64,000 bases of DNA from Variovorax sp. ZS18.2.2. GTDB taxonomy: Bacteria > Pseudomonadota > Gammaproteobacteria > Burkholderiales > Burkholderiaceae_C. Within the stretch, counting starts at the first letter, position 1, and every line of letters begins with the position of its first letter. Shown in pieces: positions 50,501-60,275 of this stretch. Both the position numbers and the translations under genes were made by a program. The notes below the pieces were generated by a model. It was given only the letters and a program-made list of their open reading frames with translations, did not search any database and was not told the origin of the DNA. The DNA lies in assembly GCF_024701975.1 (NCBI RefSeq), contig NZ_JANLNM010000007.1:186001-250000 (forward strand). Reading direction: 5' to 3'.

Positions 50501-53500
50501 GCGCCCGCTGCACAGGGCCAGCACCCGGGCCCAGGCCAGATGGAACAGGCTGGCCGCGCCCACGCCATGGCGCATGGCCAGCGCGCGCAGCCGCGCCGAC
50601 AACGCCGGCGGCAAGGTCAGGCGTGCCTGCTCGACCTGCGAGCCGTCGCCCTGCACGTCGAGCAAACCGAAGGGCGCGGTCGGCTCATCGACATCGCCGA
50701 GCATCGCGCCAAAGAACGCCTCGTGCTCCGCCGCGCTCACGCCCTGGCGCGAGCGCGCAACGAATTCGCGGAACGGCACCGGTGGCGGCAGGGCCTCGCC
50801 GCGCCCCTGCAGCAGCGCCACCACCTCGTGCAGGATCAGCTCGGTGGTGGTGTGGTCCAGCGTCAGGTGATGGTGCAGCAGCTGCAGCAGCCAGCGCCCC
50901 GACACCGGGTCGAACGCCGCATGGGCCTGCAGCATCGGTGCGCGGCGCAGGTCCAGGCGCACCTGCCGCGCATCGGCACGGGCCTGCAACTGCGCCTGCA
51001 CGTCGCCACCGGCCGGGTCGACGTGCAGTTCCTGCAGCATCAGCGCAGCGTGGCGCCAGACCACCTGCACCGGCGCGTCCAGCCCTTCCCACTGCACGGC
51101 CGTGCGCAGGATGTCGTGGCGCGCGATCACCTGCTGCAACGCGGCCATGAAGCGGTCGAGGCGTTGGCGGTCGTCGAAGCGCAGCAGCGCCGGCAACACG
51201 TAGGCATCGCCCTCGCCCTGCAACAGGTGGTGGAACAGGATGCCTTCCTGCAGCGGCGCGAGCGGATAGATGTCCTGCACGTTGCGCGCGCCGCCGGAAA
51301 CGCCATCGACGATCCGATCGATCTGCGCCTGGCTCAGTGGCACGAGCGGCAGCATCTGCGGCGTGATGCGCTCGCACCGTGCGGGGATCGCATTGGCCGG
51401 CACCGGCGCCGCGCCCTGCCCGGCCTGCCCGGCCTGTCCGGCCTGTGTCACGCGCGCCGCGAGCGCGCTCAGCGTCGGCTCGGCGAACAGGTGGCGGATC
51501 TCCAGCTCCAGGCCTTCGCGCTGCATGCGCTCGACCAGTTGCACGGCGAGGATCGAATGGCCGCCGAGCTCGAAGAAGTTGTCGTGGCGGCCGACCCGTT
51601 CGACGCCGAGCACGTCGGCCCACAGCCGGGCCAGCGCCGCTTCGGTCGCGCCTTGTGCCGGCGCGTGGTCGCGGTGCTGCCACGCGCGAGGGTCGGGCGC
51701 CGGCAGTGCCCGGCGATCGAGCTTGCCGTTCGGCGTGAGCGGCAGCGCATCCAGCACGACGAAGGCGGCCGGGACCATGTGGTCCGGCAGGTGCTCGCGC
51801 AAGGCGGCGCGCGCAGCGGATGGATCGAACGCGGCCCCGGCAACGAGGTAGGCGACCAGGCGCGTGTCGCCGGGCATGTCCTCGCGCGCGATGGCGACCG
51901 CGTCGGCGACACCATCGCGCCGCATCAACTGCGCCTCGATCTCGCCCAGTTCGATGCGGAAGCCGCGGACCTTGACCTGCTGGTCGTTGCGGCCGATGTA
52001 TGCCAGGCTGCCATCGGCGAGGTAACGGCCCAGGTCGCCGGTGCGGTACATGCGCGCGCCCGGCACGCCGCCGAACGGATCGGGCACGAAGCGCTGCGCA
52101 TCCAGTTCGGGCCGCCGCAGATAACCGCGCGCGACGCCGGCGCCGCCGACGTACATCTCGCCCGTGCAGCCGACCGGCAGCGGCCGGCCCTCCGGGTCGA
52201 GCACGTACACGCTCAGGTCGGGAATGCGCACGCCGATCGGGCTCGCCCCGGTGCGCCCTGCGTCGGCCGGTTCCAGCACGCGGCAAGTGACGTGCACCGT
52301 GGTCTCGGTGATGCCGTACATGTTGACGAGGCGCGTGGCCGCGTTGCGCTCCTCCGCATACCAGGGCCCGAGCGCTGCCATGTCCAGCGCCTCGCCGCCG
52401 AGGACGACATGGCGCAGCGCATGCCGCGGCAGCTCCGGCGAGCCGGCCTGGCAGGCGGCAGCGGCGAACTGGCGGAACGCGCCCGGCGTCTGGTTGAGCA
52501 CGGTCACGCCCTGCTCGCACACCAGGCGATGGAACTCCGCCGGCGCGCGGCTGACCGCGTGCGGCACCACGACCAGGCGCCCGCCGTGGATCAGCGCGCC
52601 CCACAGTTCCCACACCGAGAAATCGAAAGCGAAGGAATGGAACAGGGTCCACACGTCGCCCCGGCCGAAATCGAACCATGCCCGGGTCGCATCGAACAGG
52701 CGGCTGACCTGCGCGTGTTCGACCATCACGCCCTTGGGCAGCCCGGTCGAGCCGGAGGTGTAGATCACGTAGGCCAGGTGCGATGGCGCGAGCCCTTCGA
52801 CATGCGGGTTGCCGGCGGGCGCATCGGCCCACGGTGCCTGCTGGTCGAGGTTCACCCGCCTGCATGACGCTGGCGTCTGCAGGCGATCGAGCAAGGCAAT
52901 GTCGCCGAGCAACACCACCGGCGCGCTGTCGCGCAGCGTGTGCGCCAGGCGCTCGTCCGGATACACCGGGTCCAGCGGCACGTAGGCGCCGCCGGCCTTG
53001 AGCGTGGCCAGGATCGCGACCACCATGCCGAGCCCGCGCGCAAGGCCGATCGCGACCAGATCGTCCGGACCGACGCCGAGCGCTCGCAGGTGATGGGCCA
53101 GCTGGTTGGCGCGCCGGTTGAGTTCGCCATAGCTCAGCCGTTGGCCGTCGAACTGCACCGCGACCGCATCGGGTTGTTGCCTGGCCTGCCGCTCGAACAA
53201 CGCGTGAATCAACGACGGCGCACCGGTGTCGAGCCGCGGCCGGTTGAAGCCGTGCACGACGAGTTCGCGCTCGGCCGCGTCCATCAGCGGCAGGTCGCGC
53301 ACGCGCGTGTCCGGCGCATCGAACGCGGCGCGGCACAGGCCCTGCAGCCGCCGCAGATGCGCGGCCATCTCCTCTGCGGAGAACAGCGCCGGGTCGTGGT
53401 TGAACTCGATGTGCACCGGGCGCCCGTGCTCGTAGTCGCGCACGTACACCGCCAGCGGCTGGCGCTCATGGCCGTTGTGCAGCGGAAGCACCGAGGTGCG

Positions 53501-54613
53501 GATGCCTTCGAACCCCAGGTCGCCCTGGAAGGACTCGACCGACAGCGACAGGTCGAACAGCCCGCGGCGCTCGCCCACCCCGGCCAGCAGTTCGCGGTGC
53601 AGGTCGGCCAGCGGATAGCGCTGGTGGCGGTAGCACTGCTTGAGCTCGCCAGCGACGCGGCGCAGCGTCTGCGCAAAAGTCTCCTCGGGATCGACCGCGA
53701 TGCCGACGGGAATCGCGCCGGAGAACATGCCGGGCATGCGCCTTTGCGCCGCGCCGGTGCGGTTGTGCACCGGCATGCCGATCACCACTTCGTCGTCTTC
53801 GCGTCCACTCCAGCGCGCGAAGTACACCGCCAGCAACGCCGCGAGGAAATGCGTGCTCGATGCGCCCTCGGCCGCGGCCACTTCGCCAAGGCGGTCGTGG
53901 TCGGCGCGGTCCAGCAGCCAGACGGCCTGCGCGACCTTGCGGCCGATGCGGCCGCGCTGCGCGGCCTCGAACAGCGGTGCGGCCAGGCGCGAATGGCGAT
54001 GCAGCCAGAAGGCGCGATCGGCGGCGTAGCGCGGCGAGGCCAGGTACTCGGCGTCCTTGCGGATGAAGTCGGCGTAGTCGGCGTAATCGGCGTCCTCATG
54101 AACATCGCCGCCGACCGCCGGCTCGCCGCGCCCGAGCCGGTTGTAGGCGTCGGCCACGGCATTGCCGATCAGCGACACCGACCAGCCGTCCGCGACCAGG
54201 TGATGGAAGCACCCGAGCCAGTAGCCGCGCCCGGGCGCGACCTGCAGCCATTGCATGCGCCACAGCCGCTGGCCGTACAGCGCGAACGGGGCGAGGAAGG
54301 CGGCGCGCATGTGCGCCCAGGCGCTCGCCTCCGGATCGGCCTGGCTGCTGAAATCGAAGCGCTGCAGCGGTGCGTCCACCGTCTCGGCGAAGCGTTGCAT
54401 CACCCCGCTGGCGCCACGCTCGAGCACGGTGCGCAGCGCCTGGTGGCGCCCGGCGACCGCACGGATCGCGGCCTCCAGCCGGTCGGGGTCGGTCGGCCCC
54501 TCCAGGCGGGTTGCGACGCCGATGTTGTAGCAGGGCAGGTCCGGCGCGAGCGACTGGTCGAGCCAGACCGCCTGCTGGGGCGAGCTCAGGGGATGGAGGA
54601 GTTCGCTGCTCAT
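38531..54613 (-). CDS. Nonribosomal peptide synthetase, modules 1-5
   Basis: This 5360-residue protein (about 570 kDa) contains five modules: C1-A1-T, C2-A2-T, C3-A3-T, C4-A4-T, C5-A5-T. C1 sits at the very N-terminus (HHLVADGWS at 137-145), the position of a starter domain that attaches a fatty acid to residue 1. C2 is dual E/C type with an exact HH[I/L]xxxxGD motif (HHLLQGEGD); C3 is similar but reads HHLLERDTD. C4 and C5 are LCL type (HHIVSDGWS). Core adenylation motifs lie near residues 618, 1714, 2789, 3844, 4921; carriers near 1019, 2103, 3178, 4242, 5318. Pocket codes: A1 DFWNVGMVHK (Thr type), A2 and A3 DVQFIAHVVK (Pro type), A4 DVENVGAINK (unassigned), A5 DMKELGMVDK (Glx-like). The start ATG at 54613 overlaps the exporter stop as ATGA; a longer frame to 55696 overlaps the exporter and was rejected. 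Confidence 0.96.
45060..47480 (-). repeat. Duplicated C-A-T segment, copy in module 3
   Basis: The carrier, adenylation and 3' part of the condensation domain of module 3 repeat those of module 2 at an offset of 3228 bases (3219 after one 9-base gap). Stretches of more than 200 bases around 45973-46250 are identical or nearly so to 49201-49480, while the flanking condensation-domain parts are less similar. Pockets A2 and A3 are the same. This points to recent duplication or ongoing gene conversion. Confidence 0.9.
48288..50700 (-). repeat. Duplicated C-A-T segment, copy in module 2
   Basis: This is the matching segment of module 2. Similarity to module 3 is highest in the adenylation domain and falls in the upstream condensation domain (C2 versus C3), where the epimerisation motif also differs. 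Such long near-identical tandem tracts are prone to recombination and to assembly error, so the module count should be confirmed. Confidence 0.9.
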
Positions 54614-55992
54614 GGCCCGCTGCCGTCCGGCACCAGCGTTTCGAGCCGGCGCAGGCGCCGGTGGCCGAGCGCGAGAACGGTCAGCACCAGGCCGATCGCG
54701 CCGCTCACGAAGAACAGGAAGCCGATGCCCCGGCCCGGCCCGGTGCCGAACCATGCGCCGACCGTGGCGGCCAGGGCGCCGCCCGGGCGCAGCGCCGGCT
54801 CCAGCACCGCGTCGGCGAGCCAGCCGCCGGCCAGCAGCACCACGCACATCACCCCCATGTTGGACGCGGTGATCAGCGCGAACACGCTTCCCTGCCGGCC
54901 CATCGGCGCCTTGCGCATCCACAGCGCATGCGAGCACGCCACCGAGGTGCTGCCGCAGAAGAGGCACACGAACGCCGCCGCGCACCACCAGGCCGGCGTG
55001 GTCGCGCAGCCGGCGGCCAGCACCGCCGCGCACTGCACCGCGTCGCAGGCCAGCACCCATCGCATCAGCCCGTGGCGAATGAAGGCGGTGGCGACCAGGA
55101 CCGAACCGAGCAGGCCACCGGCGATGCCGACCGACATCACCAGGCCCAGCACGTCGCTCGAATGCGTGGACAGCACCAGCGGCGTGACCAGCGTCGTTGC
55201 CAGCACCAGCAGGCACTGCACCAGCGCGCCGTAGCCCAGCAAGGCGGCCATCAGCGGCTGCTCGCGCAGGTACGCCAGCGCGCCGGCAAGGCTGGCCCAC
55301 GGCGATGTGCGGACGGGCGGGTCGCCGGCGCGCGGCCCGCCGCGCACGTCGCTGCCGGCCCGGGTCAGGGCCGCGAACACCAGCGCGGCGCCGGCCAGCA
55401 GCAGGCACAGCTGCGTCGCCATGACGCCCTGCAGGCCCGTCCGCGCCATCAGGAAGCCGGCCGCGGCGGGCGCGCCGACCTGCACCAGCGCGCGCGAAAT
55501 GCCGGTCAGCCCGCCGACCTGCGCGAAGCGGTCCCTGGGCACGAAGCGGCTGACCGCCACCCGGATCGCCGGCCGCCGCAGCGCGCCGACCGCCGCCGCG
55601 ACCGCGGCGTAGGCATACAGCGCGCCGATGCCGAGCCGGCCGGACATCAAGGCCAGCACGATCGCGAACGTGCCGACGATGGCGGCGACATCGCACGACA
55701 GCACCACCCAGCGCCGGTCATGCCGATCGGCCAGCGCGCCGGCGAACGGCGTGACCAGCATCGCCGCCAGCGCGGCGGCCAGCACCGAGAACGAATAGTC
55801 CTGCGCGGAGCCGGTGCGGGAGAAGATCCACACGCCCACCGCGAAGCTGACCAGCGTGGTGCCGAGATCGAAGGCCGTCTCGCTCAGCCACAGCAGCGCG
55901 AACGTCGATCGCGCACGCAACAGAGGTTGCAGCGGGGTGACCGGTTCGTCGCGGGTCGAAGTCGCTGCGGCTTCCACGGTCGCTTCCTGCAT
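54610..55992 (-). CDS. MFS exporter (EntS-like), probable peptide efflux
   Basis: The 460-residue protein has about twelve membrane helices and lacks any other domain. The loop GALADRHDRRWVVLSCDVAA after helix 2 is the MFS signature region, and the closest general type I recognise is the EntS-like group that exports siderophores and other small peptides. The ATG at 55992 gives a short cytoplasmic leader; an in-frame TTG at 56022 and GTG at 56016 are alternatives. The stop overlaps the ATG of the five-module synthetase as ATGA. It is the first gene of the peptide operon, so it probably exports the product and may confer self-resistance. Confidence 0.88.
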   Translation of the reverse strand: MQEATVEAAATSTRDEPVTPLQPLLRARSTFALLWLSETAFDLGTTLVSFAVGVWIFSRTGSAQDYSFSVLAAALAAMLVTPFAGALADRHDRRWVVLSCDVAAIVGTFAIVLALMSGRLGIGALYAYAAVAAAVGALRRPAIRVAVSRFVPRDRFAQVGGLTGISRALVQVGAPAAAGFLMARTGLQGVMATQLCLLLAGAALVFAALTRAGSDVRGGPRAGDPPVRTSPWASLAGALAYLREQPLMAALLGYGALVQCLLVLATTLVTPLVLSTHSSDVLGLVMSVGIAGGLLGSVLVATAFIRHGLMRWVLACDAVQCAAVLAAGCATTPAWWCAAAFVCLFCGSTSVACSHALWMRKAPMGRQGSVFALITASNMGVMCVVLLAGGWLADAVLEPALRPGGALAATVGAWFGTGPGRGIGFLFFVSGAIGLVLTVLALGHRRLRRLETLVPDGSGP

Positions 55993-56049
55993 GGCGTGCG
56001 CTCTCTGGATTCCCACGCTCAATGAAGCGCGGGGACGATTAATACAAAT

Positions 56050-56140
56050 GGCGCAATATTTGAATTATTGGAGTTGGACATGATGGGAAGCCTTGAAACA
56101 ATGTTGACCCATCGATTAAGAAAATTCGTTCCATTTCGAT
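56050..56140. repeat. Diverged direct repeat, unit 1
   Basis: The unit runs from a TTTGAATTATTGGAG segment to a 26-base tail starting ATTAAGAAAATTCGTTCC at 56115. The tail is repeated at 56500 with one difference. The spacing between the TTGG and the ATTA elements is 47 bases. Confidence 0.6.
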
Positions 56141-56183
56141 TCACTGTGGCAACGCCAGCCTCGCAAGCGCGGCAAATAACATG

Positions 56184-56285
56184 AATAACGCAGTGTTTAT
56201 GTTTAAATTTGTTGGCGCGTACACAATGAGAACTTCGGAATAGAGTCACCAAATGAATTACAAGGACTCTTTCTGTTTCAATTCG
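56184..56285. repeat. Diverged direct repeat, unit 2
   Basis: This copy has TTTAAATTTGTTGGCG at 56202 and a divergent tail starting GAATTACAAGGACTCTTTC at 56256. The spacing between the two elements is 45 bases. It is the most diverged of the three. Confidence 0.5.
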
Positions 56286-56432
56286 CGCCGCAGCATGAAT
56301 GCACGGCGTCGACAGAGGGAACTCAGTCTAATTCGAAACGCAATCCCGGATTCCTGCTGCGTGTTCAGATGGCCACGAGACACCGGTATCCGGGTGCGGC
56401 GGAGCCCGGCGATATTCGCCGAGGTCGTTCGC

Positions 56433-56531
56433 AATAAACGACGTATTGTTTTAATTTGTTGGAGCAAATTCGCGAAAACGCCGGAATGGCATCGTGCGAA
56501 TTAAGAAGATTCGTTCCATTTCGATGGAACG
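56433..56531. repeat. Diverged direct repeat, unit 3
   Basis: This copy has TTTTAATTTGTTGGAG at 56449 and ATTAAGAAGATTCGTTCC at 56500, 41 bases from TTGG to ATTA. Its tail extends into a perfect hairpin at 56512-56531 (eight-base arms CGTTCCAT and ATGGAACG, loop TTCG), which the other copies lack. Confidence 0.6.
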
Positions 56532-56705
56532 CGACGACACGACCAGGTCACAATTTCAACAAGACGTATTGGGCCTTTTGACTGAAGGCCAAATCCCTCG
56601 AAATACCGGGTCTTTTCGCGCATCCGGGCGCGCAAGCACAAGCCGCCGGCCGTTGCAGCCGGCAGCAGACGCCATGAGGCGGGTGGCTCAGGTTCGCTGG
56701 GGGTT

Positions 56706-56724
56706 CAACCGCTGCGCGCGGTTG
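56706..56724 (-). terminator. Possible terminator of the yaaA-queF operon
   Basis: A perfect seven-base-pair stem (CAACCGC and GCGGTTG) with a five-base loop lies six bases after the queF stop. On the minus strand it is not followed by a T-run, so termination is uncertain. Confidence 0.35.
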
Positions 56725-56730
56725 CCGAGG

Positions 56731-57606
56731 CTATTGCCGCGCCGTGCGGATGTTCGCCGGCAGCGCCTGCGGCCAGCTCGTGCGGAACGGGTTGATGTCC
56801 AGCCCGCCGCGCCGCGTGTAGCGCGCGTACACCGCGAGCTTGGTCGGTTTGCAGCGGCTCCAGATGTCCGTGAACATCCGCTCGGCGCACGGCTCGTGGA
56901 ACTCGTTGTGGTTGCGAAAGCTCACGATGTACGCGAGCAGCCCGGCCTGATCGATCGGCGGGCCGCTGTAGCGGATCTGCACGCTGCCCCAGTCGGGCTG
57001 GCCGGTCACGAGGCAGTTGCTCTTGAGCAGGCGGCTGGTGAGGGTTTCGTTCACATGCACCTGCGTGGTGTCGCTCGTGAGCAGCTCGGGCGCGGGCTGG
57101 TAGTGCGTGCATTCGATGTCGAGCCGGTCGAGATCGAGGCCGTCGATCTCGTGCACCGGTTCGCGGTCGAACAGGTCGGGCGTGAGCAGCTTCACGCCGA
57201 TGCCGGCCGATTGGTCGCTGCCGCGCCAGGCGGCTTCGGCCAGGTCGGTGCGCAGGTGCTCGCGCACCGCATCGATGCTCGCGAAGGTGCTGTTGTTGAA
57301 GCTGTTGAGGTACAGCTTGAACGACTTGCTCTCGATGATGTTGGGCGTCTCGCAGGGGATGGTGAAGTGTGCGATGGCCAGTTGCGGCTTGCCGCGCGGA
57401 TTGAGCCAGCTCACCTCGAAGGCGGTCCAGAGGTCGGCGCCGAAGAAGGGCAGCGCATCGCTCTTGATGCCCATGGCCTCGCGCTGCGTGGCGCGGGCGA
57501 TGGGGAAGAGCAGCGACGGGTCGTATCTGTCGGCGTAGGCCGAGGCGCGGCCGAGCTGCGATTGCTCGGGGGTGTTGGGGTTGTCCGGGTGGTTGTCGAG
57601 GCTCAT
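56731..57606 (-). CDS. queF: NADPH-dependent 7-cyano-7-deazaguanine reductase (preQ0 reductase)
   Basis: The enzyme reduces the nitrile of preQ0 to preQ1 in queuosine biosynthesis. This 291-residue protein is of the long, two-lobed (YqcD) type. The QueF substrate motif, [15 protein letters not shown], is at residues 91-105. The catalytic Cys is at about 198 in [16 protein letters not shown], and the acidic/His region [14 protein letters not shown] follows. The start ATG overlaps the stop of the alpha/beta hydrolase gene as ATGA. No other queuosine genes are in the window, and no preQ1 riboswitch-like element was seen. Confidence 0.95.
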   Translation of the reverse strand: MSLDNHPDNPNTPEQSQLGRASAYADRYDPSLLFPIARATQREAMGIKSDALPFFGADLWTAFEVSWLNPRGKPQLAIAHFTIPCETPNIIESKSFKLYLNSFNNSTFASIDAVREHLRTDLAEAAWRGSDQSAGIGVKLLTPDLFDREPVHEIDGLDLDRLDIECTHYQPAPELLTSDTTQVHVNETLTSRLLKSNCLVTGQPDWGSVQIRYSGPPIDQAGLLAYIVSFRNHNEFHEPCAERMFTDIWSRCKPTKLAVYARYTRRGGLDINPFRTSWPQALPANIRTARQ

Positions 57607-58526
57607 GGCGTCTTGTCCTTGGCGAGGACCGCGTTCGTGGCGGCATCGGCAGCATGGGCGAACGGGGCGATGTGGTTGGCGAGGATGGTGCAGACCTCGG
57701 GCGGCAGGTCGTGGCCCATGCCGGGCACGGAGATGAATGTCGAACCCGGGATGCGCGCAGCCGAATCCTTGCCGCAGGCGATGGGCACGAGCGCATCGGC
57801 TTCGCCGTGCAGCACCAGCGTCGGGCGCTGGATGCGCGCGAGCACATTGGGTCGGTCGTCGTCGGCGCCGATGGCAAGCATCTGCCGCATCAGCCCGGCC
57901 GGGTGGTAGGCGCGGCGCATGCTGAAGGTGAGGCGCTCGGCCAGTTCTTCGTCGGTCTGCGGATAGGCCGGGCTCTGGATCAGCCGCAGCAGCTTGATGC
58001 TGTGCGCCACGAGCTCGGCTTCGCCCTTGCCCAGGGGCCTGCGCATGAGCATGGTGCCCACTTCACGGCGCGGGCCGGGCAGGCCGCGCGCGCCGCTCGA
58101 ACTCATGATGCTCACGAGGCTGGCGGTGCGCTCCGGCGCCGTGGCGGCCAGGCGCTGCGCGATCATGCCGCCCATCGAGGCGCCGACGATGTGCGCCCTG
58201 GCGATGCCCAATGCATCGAGCACGCCGATCGAATCGTGCGTCATGTCCTGCAGCGTGTACGCCGAGCGCACCTTCAGGCCGAGCCGGTGGCGGATGGTTT
58301 CCCACACGATGTTGCCGACGCCTGCATGGTCGAAGCCCTGGCTCAGGCCAATGTCGCGGTTGTCGTGGCGCACCACGCGAAAGCCCGCGTCGACCAGTTG
58401 CTGCACGAAGGCGGTGGGCCATGCCACCAGCTGCATGCCCAGGCCCATGATGAGCAGGATGACGGGGCGCCCTTCGCCTCCGGTGTCGTCGACTTCGATC
58501 TGCAGCCCGTTGGCGGTGACTTTCAT
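57603..58526 (-). CDS. Alpha/beta hydrolase
   Basis: This is a 307-residue soluble alpha/beta hydrolase. Visible features are the oxyanion segment [15 protein letters not shown], the nucleophile elbow [11 protein letters not shown] (Ser at 117), the acid region [16 protein letters not shown], and the catalytic His in [10 protein letters not shown]. Sequences of this type are often annotated as hydrolases of the RsbQ/epoxide hydrolase-like group; no substrate can be inferred. The ATG at 58526 was chosen as the start of the conserved part. The stop overlaps the queF start. Confidence 0.85.
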   Translation of the reverse strand: MKVTANGLQIEVDDTGGEGRPVILLIMGLGMQLVAWPTAFVQQLVDAGFRVVRHDNRDIGLSQGFDHAGVGNIVWETIRHRLGLKVRSAYTLQDMTHDSIGVLDALGIARAHIVGASMGGMIAQRLAATAPERTASLVSIMSSSGARGLPGPRREVGTMLMRRPLGKGEAELVAHSIKLLRLIQSPAYPQTDEELAERLTFSMRRAYHPAGLMRQMLAIGADDDRPNVLARIQRPTLVLHGEADALVPIACGKDSAARIPGSTFISVPGMGHDLPPEVCTILANHIAPFAHAADAATNAVLAKDKTP

Positions 58527-58543
58527 CAGGTCCTTGTTGTTCT

Positions 58544-59386
58544 TTATTTGAATTCGCGCTCTCGCAGCCACTTGGTGGCAACCCACTTCTCGCCGGCCAG
58601 CACCGGCGCGCCGCCGTGCAGCGTGCGGGTGACCGGATCGGGCCGGTCGTAGCTGAAGAAGACGCCGGTGCCGCGCACGGGCGCCACTTCGAGCCCCACG
58701 TCGGGGAAGGTGGTGGCGCCGCCCTGCTCGGGCTCCTGCAGGTACATCACGAGCGTGGCCACGCGCTGGCCGCCGCGTTTCAGGATGGTGGGCGTGCCAG
58801 GCTCGTTCGGGTCGAAGTAGTCGTAGTGCGGGCGGTACTGGGCACCGGGTGCATAGCGCAGGATCTGCAAGCCTTCGCCGTATTCGAGCGGCCAGCGCAG
58901 CAGCATGGCCAGGCGCTGCTCCAGCCGCGCGACGATCTCGTTCTCGCCGCGCTCGAAGAACATGCCGTCGCTGGTGCGGTCGATGTTGAGCACCTCGCCG
59001 CCGGTGCGTGTTTCCACGGTGAGCGAACGCGCGAGCCGCACGCGCGCCGCGGCGATCAGCCCCTCGCACTCCTCGACCGACAGCAGGTTGCCGAAGACGA
59101 TGACGCGCGGATGCCGCATCGTTTGCAGCACCTGAATACGGCGGTCGCCGGCATCGAGATAAAGCGGCGCGCCATCGAGATCGGGACCCGGCATCTCGGT
59201 GCGCACCGGCGCCAGCGCCACCTCGACATTGGGAAAGCCGGCCTCCAGCTGGGCCAGCGCCACGTCGGCGGCCGCATCGTGCCAGCCGGCCGCGCGCATC
59301 GACGCACGCAGTGCAGGCACCGAATGACCGGCCGCCAGCTGGGCAACCAGCCATTCGCGCAGCTCCGGACTGATCGGTTGGGACAT
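58544..59386 (-). CDS. Prolyl 4-hydroxylase-like Fe(II)/2-oxoglutarate oxygenase
   Basis: The 280-residue protein has an N-terminal helical segment of about 55 residues (a UBA-like pattern with two parallel helices) and a P4H-type jelly-roll. The iron ligands His187 and Asp189 are in YRPHYDYFDP, with His257 in RTLHGGAPV and Lys267 as the 2-oxoglutarate contact. The form resembles bacterial prolyl 4-hydroxylases and collagen-type P4Hs. Its substrate is unknown, and it is not linked to the peptide locus by position. The start overlaps the yaaA stop by one base (TGATG). Confidence 0.87.
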   Translation of the reverse strand: MSQPISPELREWLVAQLAAGHSVPALRASMRAAGWHDAAADVALAQLEAGFPNVEVALAPVRTEMPGPDLDGAPLYLDAGDRRIQVLQTMRHPRVIVFGNLLSVEECEGLIAAARVRLARSLTVETRTGGEVLNIDRTSDGMFFERGENEIVARLEQRLAMLLRWPLEYGEGLQILRYAPGAQYRPHYDYFDPNEPGTPTILKRGGQRVATLVMYLQEPEQGGATTFPDVGLEVAPVRGTGVFFSYDRPDPVTRTLHGGAPVLAGEKWVATKWLREREFK

Positions 59387-60168
59387 CAGACTTTTCTCCT
59401 GAACACCAGCCTTTCGGCTGTCGACACGGTTGCGTCGAAACCATAACCCTCGAGATCGAACTTTTCCAGCGCCTTGGGCGTGGCCGCCTTGTGCTGCACG
59501 GCCCAGCGCGCGAGCAGGCCGCGCGCGCGCTTGGCGAAGAAGCTCACGATCTTGTACTTGTCGCCCTTCCACTCCTGGAACACGCATTCGACCACGCGGG
59601 CCTTGAGCACTGACTGGTCGACCGACTTGAAGTACTCCTGCGAGGCCACGTTGACGACCACCGGCGTGCGGTCGGCCGCGAGGCGCTCGTTCAGGTGCTC
59701 GGCGATGCGCGAGCCCCAGAAGGCGTACAGGTCCTTGCCGTGGCGGTTGGCCAGCTGGGTGCCCATTTCGAGCCGGTAGGGCTGCAGGCGGTCGAGCGGG
59801 CGCAAGAGGCCATAGAGGCCGCTCAGGATGCAGACGTGGTCTTGCGCCCACGCCAGTTGCGCGGGCGTGAAGCTGCGGGCATCGAGGCCGCCGTAGACGT
59901 CGCCGTCGAACGCGAAGGCGGCCTGGCGGGCGTTCTTCGCGGTGCCCTTGGAGGACCAGGCCTCGTAGCGCGCCGCGTTGAGCGCGGAGAGCTTGTCCGA
60001 CAGGTGCATGAGCTCGGAGATCTCGAGCGGCGATTTCTCGCGCAGGATCTTGATCAATTCGACCGAGGGGCCTCGGGAGCTTTCGAAATGGGGTTGGGTG
60101 GCGGGGACTTCAGGGGGAACCGGAGTGTCGTAGTCCAGCGACTTTGCAGGGGAAAGCAGGAAGAGCAT
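59386..60168 (-). CDS. yaaA: Peroxide stress protein YaaA (DUF328)
   Basis: This 260-residue protein starts [13 protein letters not shown], the standard YaaA/DUF328 opening. It keeps the further blocks [52 protein letters not shown], and [16 protein letters not shown]. In E. coli YaaA limits iron-driven damage under hydrogen peroxide stress and binds DNA; the biochemistry is not fully settled. The ATG at 60168 lies 107 bases from the divergent valS gene. It is the first gene of a four-gene operon ending with queF. Confidence 0.93.
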   Translation of the reverse strand: MLFLLSPAKSLDYDTPVPPEVPATQPHFESSRGPSVELIKILREKSPLEISELMHLSDKLSALNAARYEAWSSKGTAKNARQAAFAFDGDVYGGLDARSFTPAQLAWAQDHVCILSGLYGLLRPLDRLQPYRLEMGTQLANRHGKDLYAFWGSRIAEHLNERLAADRTPVVVNVASQEYFKSVDQSVLKARVVECVFQEWKGDKYKIVSFFAKRARGLLARWAVQHKAATPKALEKFDLEGYGFDATVSTAERLVFRRKV

Positions 60169-60210
60169 CCCGGAATTATGAGTGGCGCCTGTGTCACCAA
60201 GTCGCCCCGG

Positions 60211-60216
60211 TAAAAT
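60211..60216 (+). promoter_or_regulatory. Possible valS -10 box
   Basis: TAAAAT at 60211-60216 matches a sigma-70 -10 box and lies 59 bases upstream of the valS start. No convincing -35 box was seen at the usual spacing. Confidence 0.35.
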
Positions 60217-60275
60217 CGCCGGCTGTCCCACCTGTCCCCACGCGGCGCCCCCGAAGGCGCCGCTCTGCATCCCCC

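Larger units (their letters stand above)
55993..56730 (-). promoter_or_regulatory. Low-GC leader and promoter region of the peptide operon
   Basis: This 738-base stretch between queF and the exporter gene is much less GC-rich than anything else in the window (about 37% over 56041-56100). It contains three diverged direct repeats, a perfect hairpin at 56512-56531, and no gene I can support. I could not place a clear -35/-10 pair. It must hold the promoter for the 32-kb peptide operon, and the composition suggests either acquired DNA or extensive regulatory input. Confidence 0.6.

Noticed and set aside
54614-55696. N-terminal extension of the five-module synthetase to 55696
   Set aside because: It overlaps the exporter in another frame, has no domain, and the ATGA junction at 54610-54613 gives a normal condensation-domain start.
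56253-56504. Plus-strand 83-codon frame in the low-GC region
   Set aside because: No family, no ribosome-binding site, and it runs through two of the diverged repeat units.
56572-56590. Hairpin GGCCTT-(7)-AAGGCC as a terminator
   Set aside because: No T-run on either strand and about 140 bases away from the queF stop.
56494-57909. Long plus-strand frame opposite queF
   Set aside because: The antisense gene queF is certain, and the translation has no domain.
60144-60275. Upstream extension of valS
   Set aside because: The added residues are not like other valyl-tRNA synthetases and overlap the yaaA start region.
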